A stretch of 64,000 nucleotides of DNA from Streptomyces sp. DT2A-34. GTDB lineage: Bacteria > Actinomycetota > Actinomycetes > Streptomycetales > Streptomycetaceae. Location of the stretch: the NCBI RefSeq assembly GCF_030499515.1, contig NZ_JASTWJ010000001.1, positions 2,956,001 to 3,020,000 on the forward strand, given 5' to 3'. This document shows, piece by piece, positions 9,443 to 18,794 of the stretch (its first letter is position 1; each line of letters begins with the position of its first letter). Both the position numbers and the translations under genes were made by a program. The notes under the pieces are model-generated. The model ran no database searches. It was not told the origin of the DNA and worked only from the letters and a program-made list of their open reading frames with translations.

Positions 9443-10093
9443 ATGGGCTTCCGTGAGATCAACTCCAGGATGGTCGAGGCCGTGGTCGTGCCCGGGCAGC
9501 GGCTGTTCAGTCAGCGGGGTGCGATGCTCGCCTACAAGGGCGAGGTGTCCTTCACACCCAACATGGGCGGTGGCCAGGGCGGGATCATGTCGATGATCGG
9601 GCGCCGGGTGGCCGACGAGGACACCCCGCTGATGACCGTCGAGGGCAGCGGCACCGTGCTCTTCGGGCACGGCGGCCATCACGTCCAGGTGATCAACCTC
9701 TCCGGCGACACCCTGTGCGTCGAGGCGGACCGTCTCCTCGCCTTCGAGGGCACCCTCCAGCAGGGCACGATGTTCCTCGGCTCGCAGGGCGGCGTCATGG
9801 GCATGGTGCGGGGGCAGATCAGCGGGCAGGGGCTGTTCACCACGACCCTCAAGGGGCATGGGGCCGTGGCCGTCATGGCGCACGGTGGTGTCTTCGAGAT
9901 TCCGATCACCCCGCAGCGGCCCGTCCATGTCGACCCCCAGGCGTATGTGGCCCACCACGGCGACGTACGCAACAAGCTGTCCACCGCGCTCGGCTGGCGC
10001 GACATGGTGGGCCGCGGCTCCGGCGAGGCCTTCCAGCTGGAGCTCAGTGGGAGCGGTGCGGTGTACGTCCAGGCGTCGGAGGAGAAGCTGTGA
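9443..10093 (+). CDS. AIM24-family protein, second of three
   Basis: This is a 216-residue paralogue of the preceding gene. Shared blocks are G-A-M-L-A-Y-K-G, the G-Q-G-L-F-T-T-T-x-K/E-G-H-G segment and D-P-x-A-Y-V-A-H. The ATG follows the previous stop by one base, and its own stop overlaps the GTG of the third gene, so all three are probably translated as a coupled unit. The glycine-rich segment near residues 38-50 (M-G-G-G-Q-G-G-I-M) is typical of the family. Confidence 0.87.
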   Translation: MGFREINSRMVEAVVVPGQRLFSQRGAMLAYKGEVSFTPNMGGGQGGIMSMIGRRVADEDTPLMTVEGSGTVLFGHGGHHVQVINLSGDTLCVEADRLLAFEGTLQQGTMFLGSQGGVMGMVRGQISGQGLFTTTLKGHGAVAVMAHGGVFEIPITPQRPVHVDPQAYVAHHGDVRNKLSTALGWRDMVGRGSGEAFQLELSGSGAVYVQASEEKL

Positions 10094-10887
10094 GCCAGTA
10101 TCCGGGCGCGGGTCCGACCGTGTACGACCCTGTGACGCTGCCCTCCGACGACAACGTCGACGCCTACACCTTCTGCGTGGAGCTCAAGGGGAGCCAGTGG
10201 TTCCTGCAGAAGGGGAAGATGATCGCCTACTACGGCTCGATGGAGTTCAACGGCGTCGGGCACGGCCGACTCGACCGACTTGTCCGCACGTCCTTTCATT
10301 CACCTCTGCACGCGAGCGACTGGGTCGTCGCGGAGGGCTCGGGCAAGATGCTGCTGGCCGACCGGGCCTTCGACGTGAACTCGTACGACCTCGAAGACGG
10401 CAACCTGACCATTCGCTCGGGCAACCTGCTCGCTTTTCAGCCAAGTCTTGCGCTCAAGCAATCGATCGTGCCGGGTTTTCTGACACTGATCGGAACCGGA
10501 AAGTTCGTGGCCGCATCTAACGGTCCGGTGGTGTTCATGGAACCCCCGATCCGGGTGGACCCGCAGGCACTCGTCGGCTGGGCCGACTGCCCGTCACCGT
10601 GCCACCACTACGACCATGGCTACATGACCGGCGTGATGGGCGGTCTACGTGCACTGACAGGCCTCGGCGGGGCCTCCGGAGAGGAGCATCAGTTCGAGTT
10701 CGTCGGAGCCGGGACCGTACTGCTCCAGTCGACCGAGACCCTCATGACCGAGCAGGCCACAGGGGCGGTTCCACCGGACCCCGGAGTGCCGGGTGCCGGC
10801 GGGACGCACACGGGCCCTTCACAAGCGGCCGGGACACCGCGCCTTCCCGGACAGCTGGGAGACCTCCAGCGTCGCTTCGGGCTGTGA
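10090..10887 (+). CDS. AIM24-family protein, third of three, with a Pro/Gly-rich C-terminal tail
   Basis: This 265-residue protein starts at GTG 10090 in a GTGA overlap with the previous stop. The core (residues ~20-215) keeps the AIM24 pattern but is more divergent than the first two, for example W-F-L-Q-K-G-K-M-I-A-Y-Y-G and V-D-P-Q-A-L-V-G-W. The last ~45 residues are a low-complexity Pro/Gly/Thr tail ending L-Q-R-R-F-G-L. The DNA at 10430-10510 is less GC-rich than its neighbours. Confidence 0.85.
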   Translation: MSQYPGAGPTVYDPVTLPSDDNVDAYTFCVELKGSQWFLQKGKMIAYYGSMEFNGVGHGRLDRLVRTSFHSPLHASDWVVAEGSGKMLLADRAFDVNSYDLEDGNLTIRSGNLLAFQPSLALKQSIVPGFLTLIGTGKFVAASNGPVVFMEPPIRVDPQALVGWADCPSPCHHYDHGYMTGVMGGLRALTGLGGASGEEHQFEFVGAGTVLLQSTETLMTEQATGAVPPDPGVPGAGGTHTGPSQAAGTPRLPGQLGDLQRRFGL

Positions 10888-10903
10888 GCGGTAGTCTGCG
10901 GAG

Positions 10904-10940
10904 TGTGACATCGAACGTGTGCGCACACAGGTGTGTCACA
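10904..10940. promoter_or_regulatory. Palindromic candidate operator upstream of the MarR gene
   Basis: TGTGACA at 10904-10910 is mirrored by TGTCACA at 10934-10940. The centre is a perfect 10-bp palindrome TGTGCGCACA (10918-10927). It lies 48 bp or more upstream of the MarR start, in the usual position for an autoregulatory MarR site. A TAGACT -10-like box at about 10976 is only a few bases from the ATG, which suggests a very short leader. Confidence 0.55.
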
Positions 10941-10988
10941 GAAAACCCTCACTAGTTCGCCTTTCAACATTTTAGGTAGACTTCATTT

Positions 10989-11465
10989 ATGGAGACCGAG
11001 ACGGCCACCCGCTGGCTGAGCGATGCGGAGCAGTGCGCCTGGCGCACCCACCTGGAGGTCAACAGGCTGTTGACGTACCAGCTCGAGAGGGACCTGCAGC
11101 CGTTCGGCCTGACCATGAACGACTACGAGATCCTGGTGAATCTCTCCGAGTCGGACGACGTACGGATGCGGATGAGCGACCTCGCGTCGGCCACCCTCCA
11201 GTCCAAGAGCCGCCTCTCCCACCAGATCACCCGGATGGAGAACGCGAACCTGGTCCGGCGTGAGAACTGCGAGTCCGACCGCCGCGGGCTCTACGCGGTG
11301 CTCACCGAGCACGGCATGGAGACGATGCAGAAGGTCGCGCCGCATCATGTGGCGTCCGTGCGGAGGCACTTCATCGACCTGCTGCCTCCCGAGTCACTGA
11401 CGGAGGTCGACAAGGCCCTCAAGCCGATCGCGGAGCACCTGCGCGGTCAGCGCGGGCGCCCGTGA
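10989..11465 (+). CDS. MarR-family transcriptional regulator
   Basis: This 158-residue winged-helix protein carries the MarR core L-T-M-N-D-Y-E-I-L-V-N-L-S-E-S, then M-S-D-L-A-S-A-T-L-Q-S-K-S-R-L-S-H-Q-I-T-R-M-E as recognition helix region, and the wing R-R-E-N-C-E-S-D-R-R-G-L-Y-A-V-L-T. It should act as a dimeric repressor or activator. The upstream palindrome supports autoregulation. The next gene is convergent. Confidence 0.9.
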   Translation: METETATRWLSDAEQCAWRTHLEVNRLLTYQLERDLQPFGLTMNDYEILVNLSESDDVRMRMSDLASATLQSKSRLSHQITRMENANLVRRENCESDRRGLYAVLTEHGMETMQKVAPHHVASVRRHFIDLLPPESLTEVDKALKPIAEHLRGQRGRP

Positions 11466-11487
11466 CCCGGGCGGACCCGCCCGGCAC

Positions 11488-12918
11488 CTACTGAGCCTGC
11501 GGCAGGCGGAGTTCGAACAGGGCTCCGCCCGCCGGCGCCCGGCCCACGGTGAGCGTGCCACCGTGCCGTACGGCCACGTCGAGGGCGATGGCCAGACCCA
11601 GCCCGGCGCCGCCGTCGTCGCGGCTGCGGGCCTCGTCGAGCCGTACGAACCTCTCGAAGATCCGCTCCCGGTCGGCCTCGGCCACCCCGTCCCCGTCGTC
11701 CGCGACGGCCACGACGGCCCACTCCCCGTCCTTCCGGACGGTCACGGTGACCGCCGAGCGGGTGTGCCGCTGGGCGTTGTCCAGCAGGTTGGTGAGCACC
11801 CGGCCGACCTGCCCCCGCGACCCGGTCACCTGAACGACCTGCGCCTGAACCGTCACACCGGCCCGCCCCTCCGCCTCCGCCCGGGCCAGCGCGCCCAGGT
11901 CGAACCGCGTGTCCCCGGGCCGCTCCCCCGCGTCCAGGCGGGCGAGCAGCAGCAGGTCGGCGGCCAGGCCCTGGAGCCGTACGGTGTCCTCCACTGCGCC
12001 GTCGAGGTCGAGCAACTCGGGGTGCGCGGCGCCCACTTCGAGCTGGGTGCGCAGGGACGCGATCGGGCTGCGCAGCTCGTGCGAGACGTCGGCGACGAAC
12101 CGGCGCTGGCGTTCCACCGAGGTCTGCAGGGCGGCCAGCGTCTCGTTCGTGGTCAGCGCGAGGTGGGCGACCTCGTCGTGCGTGTCCGGCACCGGTACGC
12201 GGCGCGCGAGGTCCTCGGAGGCGGTGATCGCGGCCATCTCGCCGCGGATGCCCTCGACCGGGCGCAGGGCACGCCGGGTGACCAGCCAGGTGACGGCCGC
12301 GACGACGCCCAGCAGCAGCGGGAAGCCGATCAGCATGACGGTCAGCGCCGTCTTGACGGCGCCCTGTTCGGCGGAGAGCGGGGCGCCCGCGTACACGGTG
12401 AGCGTGCCCCTGCCCTCGACCTCCACGTGGACCTTGGCGAAGCGGTAGTCGTCGGTCTCGCCGTCGAGCGTGGCGGTGCCGTTCGTGAAGGTGGTGTGCT
12501 CGCCGATCTCGCCCGGGTCGAGGGATTCGAGGGCCGAGTCGTCGTCCGCGTCGTCCTCGGAGTCCTCACCGCTGTCGGTCCCACCGGGCGAGGTCTGCGG
12601 CTGTGGCCGCACCGCCGCGGTGCCCGTGCCGCTGATCCGTTCCAGGTTCTCGCTGGCCGCGAGCAGCTTGTTGTTCTCGTCGACGACCTGGACGGGGTCG
12701 TCGACGTCCACCGACAGCGGCTGGTCCGGCCTCGTGAGCGCGATGTCCGTGGCGACGGCCCGTGCGGTGTGTTCCGCCTCCGTGCCGGCCTGTCCGACCA
12801 GGTTGGACCGGAGCGACAGCAGTACGGCGGTCCCGGCGGCGACCAGCGCCACCGCGACGACGAGGGTGGCGGCCAGCGTCGCCCGGGACCGGACCGAGCC
12901 GAAGAGGCGGCCTCTCAT
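11488..12918 (-). CDS. Membrane sensor histidine kinase (HAMP, HisKA, HATPase)
   Basis: This 476-residue sensor has a first membrane helix at ~16-36 and an extracytoplasmic domain with an acidic run (residues 115-128). A second helix lies at ~190-213, followed by HAMP. The phosphoacceptor is His280 in F-V-A-D-V-S-H-E-L-R-S-P, with the N box L-L-D-N-A-Q-R-H-T, the G1 box D-D-G-D-G-V and the G2 box G-A-G-L-G-L-A-I. The start overlaps the response regulator by ATGA. Its divergent neighbour is an equally acidic secreted PepSY protein, which may be its target or its extracytoplasmic modulator. Confidence 0.93.
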   Translation of the reverse strand: MRGRLFGSVRSRATLAATLVVAVALVAAGTAVLLSLRSNLVGQAGTEAEHTARAVATDIALTRPDQPLSVDVDDPVQVVDENNKLLAASENLERISGTGTAAVRPQPQTSPGGTDSGEDSEDDADDDSALESLDPGEIGEHTTFTNGTATLDGETDDYRFAKVHVEVEGRGTLTVYAGAPLSAEQGAVKTALTVMLIGFPLLLGVVAAVTWLVTRRALRPVEGIRGEMAAITASEDLARRVPVPDTHDEVAHLALTTNETLAALQTSVERQRRFVADVSHELRSPIASLRTQLEVGAAHPELLDLDGAVEDTVRLQGLAADLLLLARLDAGERPGDTRFDLGALARAEAEGRAGVTVQAQVVQVTGSRGQVGRVLTNLLDNAQRHTRSAVTVTVRKDGEWAVVAVADDGDGVAEADRERIFERFVRLDEARSRDDGGAGLGLAIALDVAVRHGGTLTVGRAPAGGALFELRLPQAQ

Positions 12919-13592
12919 CGCGCGGCCTCCGCTCTCTCCAGCCGGTAACCGGCGCCCCGGACCGTCCGGATGAGCCCCGCGCGCAGCTTGCGCCGCAGGG
13001 TGCTGACGTACACCTCGACGATGTTCGGATCGCCCTCGTACGCGAAGTCCCAGACGTGCTCCAGGATCTCCGCCTTGGACACCACCTCGCCGGCCCGCAC
13101 CACGAGATGCTCCAGGACGGCGAACTCCTTGGCGGTGAGGGTCACTTCGTCATCACCGAGGAAGACGCGGCGCGCGGCGGTGTCGACCTTGAGGTCCCCG
13201 TGGACGTGCACGGGCGAGGCCCCGGCGCCCTGGCCGCCGCGCCGCAGCAGTGCCTTGACGCGGGCGACGAGGACGACGTACGAGAACGGCTTGGTGAGGT
13301 AGTCGTCGGCGCCGGTGTCCAGCCCCTCGGCCTCGTCGTACTCGCCGTCCTTGGCGGTGAGCATCAGGATCGGCACGTCGTGGCCGGCGGCGCGCAGGGC
13401 GGCGCAGACGCGGTAGCCGTTCATGCCGGGCAGCATGATGTCGAGGATCACGAGGTCGTACGACCCCTCCGAGGCCCGGTGCAACCCCTCGCGGCCGTCA
13501 TGGACGACGTCCACGGCATATCCCTCGGCCGTCAGGCCCTTGGCGAGCGACAGGGCCAGCCGCTTCTCGTCCTCCACGATCAACAGGCGCAT
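12915..13592 (-). CDS. OmpR-family response regulator
   Basis: This 225-residue protein has a receiver domain with Asp51 in L-V-I-L-D-I-M-L-P-G and Lys in D-D-Y-L-T-K-P-F. It also has a winged-helix effector domain with V-E-V-Y-V-S-T-L-R-R-K-L and V-R-G-A-G-Y-R-L-E. It is the first gene of the two-component operon and is divergent from the PepSY gene across 125 bp that contain three regularly spaced TCAG motifs. Confidence 0.95.
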   Translation of the reverse strand: MRLLIVEDEKRLALSLAKGLTAEGYAVDVVHDGREGLHRASEGSYDLVILDIMLPGMNGYRVCAALRAAGHDVPILMLTAKDGEYDEAEGLDTGADDYLTKPFSYVVLVARVKALLRRGGQGAGASPVHVHGDLKVDTAARRVFLGDDEVTLTAKEFAVLEHLVVRAGEVVSKAEILEHVWDFAYEGDPNIVEVYVSTLRRKLRAGLIRTVRGAGYRLERAEAAR

Positions 13593-13627
13593 GCGTAAAG
13601 GTTCGCAAAGCGAAGCTGAAGATCTTT

Positions 13628-13652
13628 TCAGGGGGCTTCAGGTTCCTCTCAG
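13628..13652. promoter_or_regulatory. Three TCAG direct repeats, candidate OmpR-type operator
   Basis: TCAG occurs at 13628, 13638 and 13649, spaced 10 and 11 bp and so on one face of the helix. The repeats lie in the divergent intergenic region between the response regulator and the PepSY gene. Such direct repeats are typical of OmpR-family binding sites. The assignment is inference from position and spacing. Confidence 0.5.
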
Positions 13653-13717
13653 CGTCGGTTCGGCAGATTGGTTCCCGTCGAAACGACGTGAAACGTGATC
13701 AACCGGGAGGGAACCCC

Positions 13718-14389
13718 ATGAAGCGCAACATCGTCATCGCCACCGTCGCCGCCGCGGCACTGATCGGAGGCGGCACCGTCGCGGCCTACGCGTCCGGTGA
13801 CGACAGCGCGCCCACGCAGCAGCGGTCGAACGTACGGGTCGCCGACGACCGGGACGACAGCGCGGAGGACGCCGCGGAGGACAAGGCGGACGGCACCGCC
13901 GACGACCGGGACGACGACCTCACCGAGGTCCGCTCGCAGGCCGGCACCGCCAAGATCACCGCCGCCGACGCGATCGCGGCCGCGCTGAAGCACACGCCGG
14001 GTACGGCCGTCGCCGCCGACCTGGACGACGACCGCTCGAACGTCTGGGAGGTGAACGTCGTGAAGGGCGACGGCACCGACTACGACGTCCGGGTCTCCGC
14101 GGACAACGGCAAGGTCCTCGGCGCCCAGCGCGACGACGATGACGACAACGACGGCCGCGAGGACCTCGCCGCGCTGAAGGGCGCGAGCGTGGACGCCCGC
14201 GAGGCCGCGCAGGCGGCTGCGACGAAGGGCACGGTCACCGACGTCGACCTGGACGACGACGGTCCGGCGGCCTGGAGCGTGGAGACCACGAAGGGCGAGT
14301 GGAAGGTCGACCTCAAGACGGGCAAGGTCACCCAGGACCACGACGACGACCAGAACGGTCAGGACGACCGCGACGGCGACGACGACTGA
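13718..14389 (+). CDS. Secreted acidic protein with two PepSY domains
   Basis: This 223-residue protein has a signal peptide (M-K-R-N-I-V-I-A-T-V-A-A-A-A-L, likely cut after A-Y-A). An Asp-rich linker and two PepSY repeats follow, each ending in a D-x-x-x-G-K-V block (residues ~75-138 and ~150-205), and the C-terminus is very acidic. The ATG has a strong GGAGGG site 8 bases upstream. PepSY domains often inhibit proteases or modulate sensors outside the membrane. Divergence from the HK/RR pair suggests it is regulated by that pair. Confidence 0.87.
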   Translation: MKRNIVIATVAAAALIGGGTVAAYASGDDSAPTQQRSNVRVADDRDDSAEDAAEDKADGTADDRDDDLTEVRSQAGTAKITAADAIAAALKHTPGTAVAADLDDDRSNVWEVNVVKGDGTDYDVRVSADNGKVLGAQRDDDDDNDGREDLAALKGASVDAREAAQAAATKGTVTDVDLDDDGPAAWSVETTKGEWKVDLKTGKVTQDHDDDQNGQDDRDGDDD

Positions 14390-14425
14390 CACCGGGCCGC
14401 GCGCACGGAATCCCGCGCTGCCTCA

Positions 14426-14458
14426 GGGGCGCCCCCGGTCATTCACGGGAGGCGCCCC
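14426..14458. terminator. Terminator after the PepSY gene
   Basis: GGGGCGCC at 14426-14433 pairs with GGCGCCCC at 14451-14458. The stem is extended by CCCG/CGGG with one bulged A, and the loop is 14438-14445. It lies 37 bp after the stop codon. A closely related hairpin is repeated at 14636-14663. Confidence 0.8.
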
Positions 14459-14467
14459 AAACGCGGC

Positions 14468-14663
<196 letters not shown>

Positions 14664-15852
14664 TCGCCACTGCCACGGCCGCGAGCAGCGTCACCGCACC
14701 GGTCACCGCGAAGCACCACCCCGTCGACAGCCGTCCCACCAGCAGCCCGGCGGCCGCGGTGCCCGCCGTACCCCCGGCGTTGACGGCCGTGTTCACCCAG
14801 GCCCCGGCCTGGACCCTGGCCTCGGGTGCGGCGGCCTCGTCGGCGATGAGATACGCGGTGGTGATGGCCGGGGCCACGAAGAGCCCGGCGACCGCCATGG
14901 CCGACGCGAGTGTGCCGAGGCCCGGGGCCAGTCCCGCGCCGAGCAGCGCCGTCCCCAGGCCTGCGGCCAGCAGCGGCAGCCGTAGCCCTGCCGAAATGCG
15001 CCATGCGAAGGCCCCGTTGGCGAGTCCGCCGACGGCGCTTCCGGCCGACATGGCGGCCAGCACCCACGCCACGCTGTCACTGCCGTGGCCGCGCCCCTCG
15101 ACGAACGCCACGACCAGCAGTTCGACGGCGCCCAGCGCGAGCCCGACGCCCGCCGCGGCGATCACGGGCCGCCCGATCCCGCGCAGCACCCGACGCCGGC
15201 TCTTGCCTCGCGCCCTCGCCTTCGCGTGGCCGGGGGCCAGGTCCCGCACCGGGGGCGAGGCCACGAACCCCGCCGTCCCGGCCGCGATCAGCACCGCCCC
15301 GACGACGATCCCGAGCGCCGGCGGAGCGAACCCGACGACCACGCCGACCAGCAACGGCCCCGAGACGAACAGCAGTTCCTCGGCGACGGCGTCCAGACTG
15401 TAGGCGCGCTGCACCAGCGCCCGGTCAGCGGCGAGCCTGCCCCACAGGGCCCGCATGGTCGGCCCCAGCGGCGGGGTGCAGGCCCCCGCGGCGGCGGTCA
15501 CGGTACCCAGCACGAGCGGCGAGGCGGCGCCCGGGTGCCAGACGGTCACCGTCAACAGTCCGAGCAGCGCGGTATAGGCCGCGGCCATCGGCACGAGCGC
15601 GCGGCGCGGGCCGTGCCGGTCGATCAGGGCCGCCCGCGCGGGCGACAGGAAGACGCTGGTCCCGGAGAACAGCGCCATCACGACGCCCGCCACTGCGTAC
15701 GACCCGGAGGCCCGGGTCACGGCGAGCATCACGGACAGCGGGACGATGCCGTACGACAGCCTGCCGAGCAGGGCGGCGGCGAAGGTGCGGCGGGCGTACG
15801 GGATCCGGAGAACGGCGGCATACGAAGGCCGCACGACAGGCGTGGAAGACAC

Positions 15853-16448
15853 GGGAGTTCCTCGACTCGAGGCGGGAAAGGGGACGCCGAATCGCCGCGA
15901 CGGTCACGGCCGACGGGCCGTCCACCGTGCGCGGGCAGGGCGAGCCCTATGCCAAGAGGAGGTACATGCGGTTCAACCTAGCAGCGGGGGCCGGGAGTTG
16001 CCCACGCCGAAGCCCCGGGTGCCGACCACGTGAAGCTCGCAGCCGCCGCACGGACAGGCCCCACCGAGCCGACGGCGAGACGCCCACGCCGGAACACTCA
16101 CGCGAAAGGGCCACCGCGCGCACCCGAGCGAGAGGGCCGCTCGGGGTCACCCGCGCGGAAAGGGCCACCAGCACCCACGAGCAACACCCTCACCGCCGAC
16201 CGCACGGAGAGACCCCGCCGCGCCGACGGCGAGAAGCCCACGCGGGCCACTCGCGTGAAGGGCCGCCGACCATTCGAACCACGCGCTCACAGCGGGCCAC
16301 GCGAACTGACCCCCACCGCCCCCGAAGCCAGGCCCGGCCCACGAAAGAACCCCACCGCACCCGCAAGCCGGCGTCCGGGGCAGGCCTCAGGAAAGGTCCC
16401 CGCCACCCCCCGCGAGCCGCCCCTCGAAGCAGGCCGATGAAGTGGCCG
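15853..16448. other. 596-bp gene-free region with imperfect direct repeats
   Basis: No recognisable gene is present. A 136-codon frame at 16030-16440 is open, but its product is a Pro/Arg/Thr-rich shuffle without family features. The region contains two ~43-bp imperfect direct repeats (16068-16112 and 16222-16264) and further partial copies at about 16149. It separates the MFS and meaB genes, which run in the same direction, so it may hold the MFS terminator-distal DNA or an old degraded insertion. Confidence 0.6.
16068..16264. repeat. Pair of ~43-bp imperfect direct repeats with partial copies between
   Basis: GCCGACGGCGAGA, then (C or A) GCCCACGC, and ending AAGGGCC or its variant, occurs at 16068-16112 and again at 16222-16264. 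A shorter relative (CGCGCGGAAAGGGCCACC) lies at about 16152-16169. The ~154-bp spacing could reflect an old tandem duplication. Confidence 0.65.
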
Positions 16449-17405
16449 TCAGCCCCGCGTGAGCCCCGCCACCAGTTCGTCCGCCGCCCGGTAGGGATCA
16501 AGCTCCCCGGCGGTGATCTTCTCCGCCAGCGCCCCGAGCCGGCGGTCGCCGTGCAGGTCGGCGATGCGTTCGCGCAGGGCGGTGACGGCGATGGTCTCCA
16601 CCTCGCGGGCGGCGCGGGCGCGGCGGCGTTCCGTGAGGACGCCGTGCTCCTCCATCCAGGCGCGGTGCTTCTCCAGGGCCTCCAGAACCTCGTCGACGCC
16701 CTCGGCGCGCGCGGCCACCGTCTTGACGATCGGTGGGCGCCAGTCGCCGGGGCCGCGGGACTCGCCGAGGCCGAGCATGTGGTTGAGCTCGCGGGCGGTG
16801 GCGTCGGCGCCGTCGCGGTCGGCCTTGTTGACGACGTAGACGTCGCCGATCTCCAGGATGCCCGCCTTGGCCGCCTGGATGCCGTCGCCCATGCCGGGGG
16901 CCAGCAACACCACCGACGTGTCCGCCTGCGAGGCGATCTCGACCTCCGACTGGCCGACGCCGACCGTCTCGACCAGGATCACGTCGCAGCCCGCCGCGTC
17001 CAGGACGCGGATCGCCTGGGGGGCCGCCCAGGCCAGACCGCCCAGGTGACCGCGCGTCGCCATCGAGCGGATGTAGACACCGGGGTCGGAGGCGTGGTCG
17101 GACATCCGCACCCGGTCGCCGAGCAGGGCGCCGCCCGAGAAGGGCGAGGACGGGTCGACGGCCAGGACGCCGACCCGTTTGCCCTGCTTGCGATACGCCG
17201 TCACCAGCGCCGAGGTCGAGGTGGACTTGCCGACACCCGGTGAGCCCGTCAAACCCACCACGTACGCGTTGCCCGTCAGCGGGGCCAGCGCCGCCATGAC
17301 CTCCCGCAGCTGCGGGGACGCCCCCTCCACCAGGGAGATCAGCCGGGCCACGGCCCGCGGCCGGCCTTCCCTGGCCTGGGCCACCAGGGTGGAGACGTCC
17401 TGCAT
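16449..17405 (-). CDS. meaB: Methylmalonyl-CoA mutase-associated GTPase MeaB
   Basis: This is a ~318-residue G3E-family GTPase with the P-loop G-S-P-G-V-G-K-S-T, the block A-V-D-P-S-S-P-F-S-G-G-A-L-L-G-D-R, V-E-T-V-G-V-G-Q-S-E and the base-specifying N-K-A-D. MeaB protects and loads adenosylcobalamin into methylmalonyl-CoA mutase. The ATG at 17405 has GGAG 5 bases upstream; a GTG at 17420 is an alternative. It lies directly downstream of the thiolase and near the epimerase gene, consistent with methylmalonyl-CoA metabolism. A cobalamin adenosyltransferase is encoded at 38196. Confidence 0.95.
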   Translation of the reverse strand: MQDVSTLVAQAREGRPRAVARLISLVEGASPQLREVMAALAPLTGNAYVVGLTGSPGVGKSTSTSALVTAYRKQGKRVGVLAVDPSSPFSGGALLGDRVRMSDHASDPGVYIRSMATRGHLGGLAWAAPQAIRVLDAAGCDVILVETVGVGQSEVEIASQADTSVVLLAPGMGDGIQAAKAGILEIGDVYVVNKADRDGADATARELNHMLGLGESRGPGDWRPPIVKTVAARAEGVDEVLEALEKHRAWMEEHGVLTERRRARAAREVETIAVTALRERIADLHGDRRLGALAEKITAGELDPYRAADELVAGLTRG

Positions 17406-17443
17406 CACAGCTCCGTTCACGAAAGAGGTCCTACAAGGAGAAC

Positions 17444-18646
17444 TCAGGCCTTGGGTACCCGCACGATCAGCGCGTCACCCTGGCCACCGCCACCGCACAG
17501 CGCGGCCGCGCCCACGCCGCCGCCCCGCCGCTTCAGCTCCAGGGCCAGGTGCAGGACGAGCCGCGCACCCGACATACCGATCGGGTGACCCAGGGCGATG
17601 GCTCCGCCGTTGACGTTCACCTTTTCCGATGACACTCCGAGGTCCTTCATTGACTGCACCGCGACGGCGGCGAAGGCCTCGTTGATCTCGATCAGGTCGA
17701 GGTCGGAGACCTCCAGGCCCTCCTTCTTCAGGGCGTGCACGATGGCGTTGGAGGGCTGGGACTGGAGGCTGTTGTCCGGGCCCGCCACGTTGCCGTGGGC
17801 GCCGATCTCGGCGATCCAGTCCAGGCCGAGCTCCTGCGCCTTGGCCTTGCTCATGACGACGACCGCGGCGGCGCCGTCCGAGATCTGGGACGCCGAACCC
17901 GCCGTGATCGTGCCGTCCCTGGAGAACGCCGGGCGCAGCTTGCCCAGCGACTCGGCGGTGGTCTCCGCGCGGATGCCCTCGTCCTTGCTGAAGAGGACCG
18001 GATCGCCCTTGCGCTGCGGGATCTCGACCGGGGTGATCTCGGCCTCGAAGATGCCGTTCTTCTGGGCGGCCGCGGCGCGCTGGTGGGACAGGGCGGCGAT
18101 CTCGTCCTGCTCGGGGCGCTGGATGCCGAGGCGGGTGTTGTGCTTCTCCGTCGACTCGCCCATGGCGATGCCCTCGAAGGAGTCGGTCAGACCGTCGTAC
18201 GCCATCGCGTCGATCATCTCGATCGCGCCGTACTTGAAGCCCTCTCGGGACTTCGGCAGCAGGTGCGGGGCGTTGGTCATGGACTCCTGGCCGCCCGCGA
18301 CGATCACGTCGAACTCGCCGGCGCGGATCAGCTGGTCCGCGAGGGCGATCGCGTCCAGGCCGGACAGACACACCTTGTTGATGGTGAGCGCCGGGACGTT
18401 CATCGGGATGCCGGCCTTCACGGCCGCCTGGCGGGCCGGGATCTGGCCCGCGCCGGCCTGGAGGACCTGACCCATGATGACGTACTGCACCTGGTCGCCG
18501 CCGATCCCCGCACGGTCGAGGGCGGCCTTGATCGCGAAGCCGCCGAGGTCGGCTCCCGAGAAGGACTTCAGCGAGCCCAGCAAGCGTCCCATGGGCGTAC
18601 GGGCCCCCGCGACGATCACCGAGGTACTGCTGTTCGTTCCAGACAT
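17444..18646 (-). CDS. Acetyl-CoA C-acetyltransferase (thiolase)
   Basis: This 400-residue biosynthetic-type thiolase has the acyl-accepting Cys93 in [10 protein letters not shown], the His motif in [11 protein letters not shown] and the C-terminal Cys in [11 protein letters not shown]. It interconverts two acetyl-CoA with acetoacetyl-CoA and CoA. The ATG at 18646 ([10 protein letters not shown]) matches the family start better than upstream starts. It is followed by meaB 38 bp downstream and is probably in the same operon. Confidence 0.94.
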   Translation of the reverse strand: MSGTNSSTSVIVAGARTPMGRLLGSLKSFSGADLGGFAIKAALDRAGIGGDQVQYVIMGQVLQAGAGQIPARQAAVKAGIPMNVPALTINKVCLSGLDAIALADQLIRAGEFDVIVAGGQESMTNAPHLLPKSREGFKYGAIEMIDAMAYDGLTDSFEGIAMGESTEKHNTRLGIQRPEQDEIAALSHQRAAAAQKNGIFEAEITPVEIPQRKGDPVLFSKDEGIRAETTAESLGKLRPAFSRDGTITAGSASQISDGAAAVVVMSKAKAQELGLDWIAEIGAHGNVAGPDNSLQSQPSNAIVHALKKEGLEVSDLDLIEINEAFAAVAVQSMKDLGVSSEKVNVNGGAIALGHPIGMSGARLVLHLALELKRRGGGVGAAALCGGGGQGDALIVRVPKA

Positions 18647-18794
18647 GAGGTGCGATCCCCTTCCGGCTGCACTGCCGAGGAGTGAACGAGGGTTTACTTC
18701 GAATGTACTGAGTGGCACTCCGTGCCGTCACCGGGCCGTCGGTGTGATCGCGCGCACGTTGCGTAACCACCTCGGGGGCGCTGCACTGAGTTCC

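Noticed and set aside
16030..16440. A 136-codon frame in the gap before meaB
   Set aside because: It has no ribosome site, no homology-like motif and a Pro/Arg/Thr-rich shuffled product; the underlying DNA is repetitive.
14910..17243. A 777-codon plus-strand frame over the MFS-meaB interval
   Set aside because: It crosses two real minus-strand genes and the repeat-rich gap, and its product is Arg/Pro low complexity.
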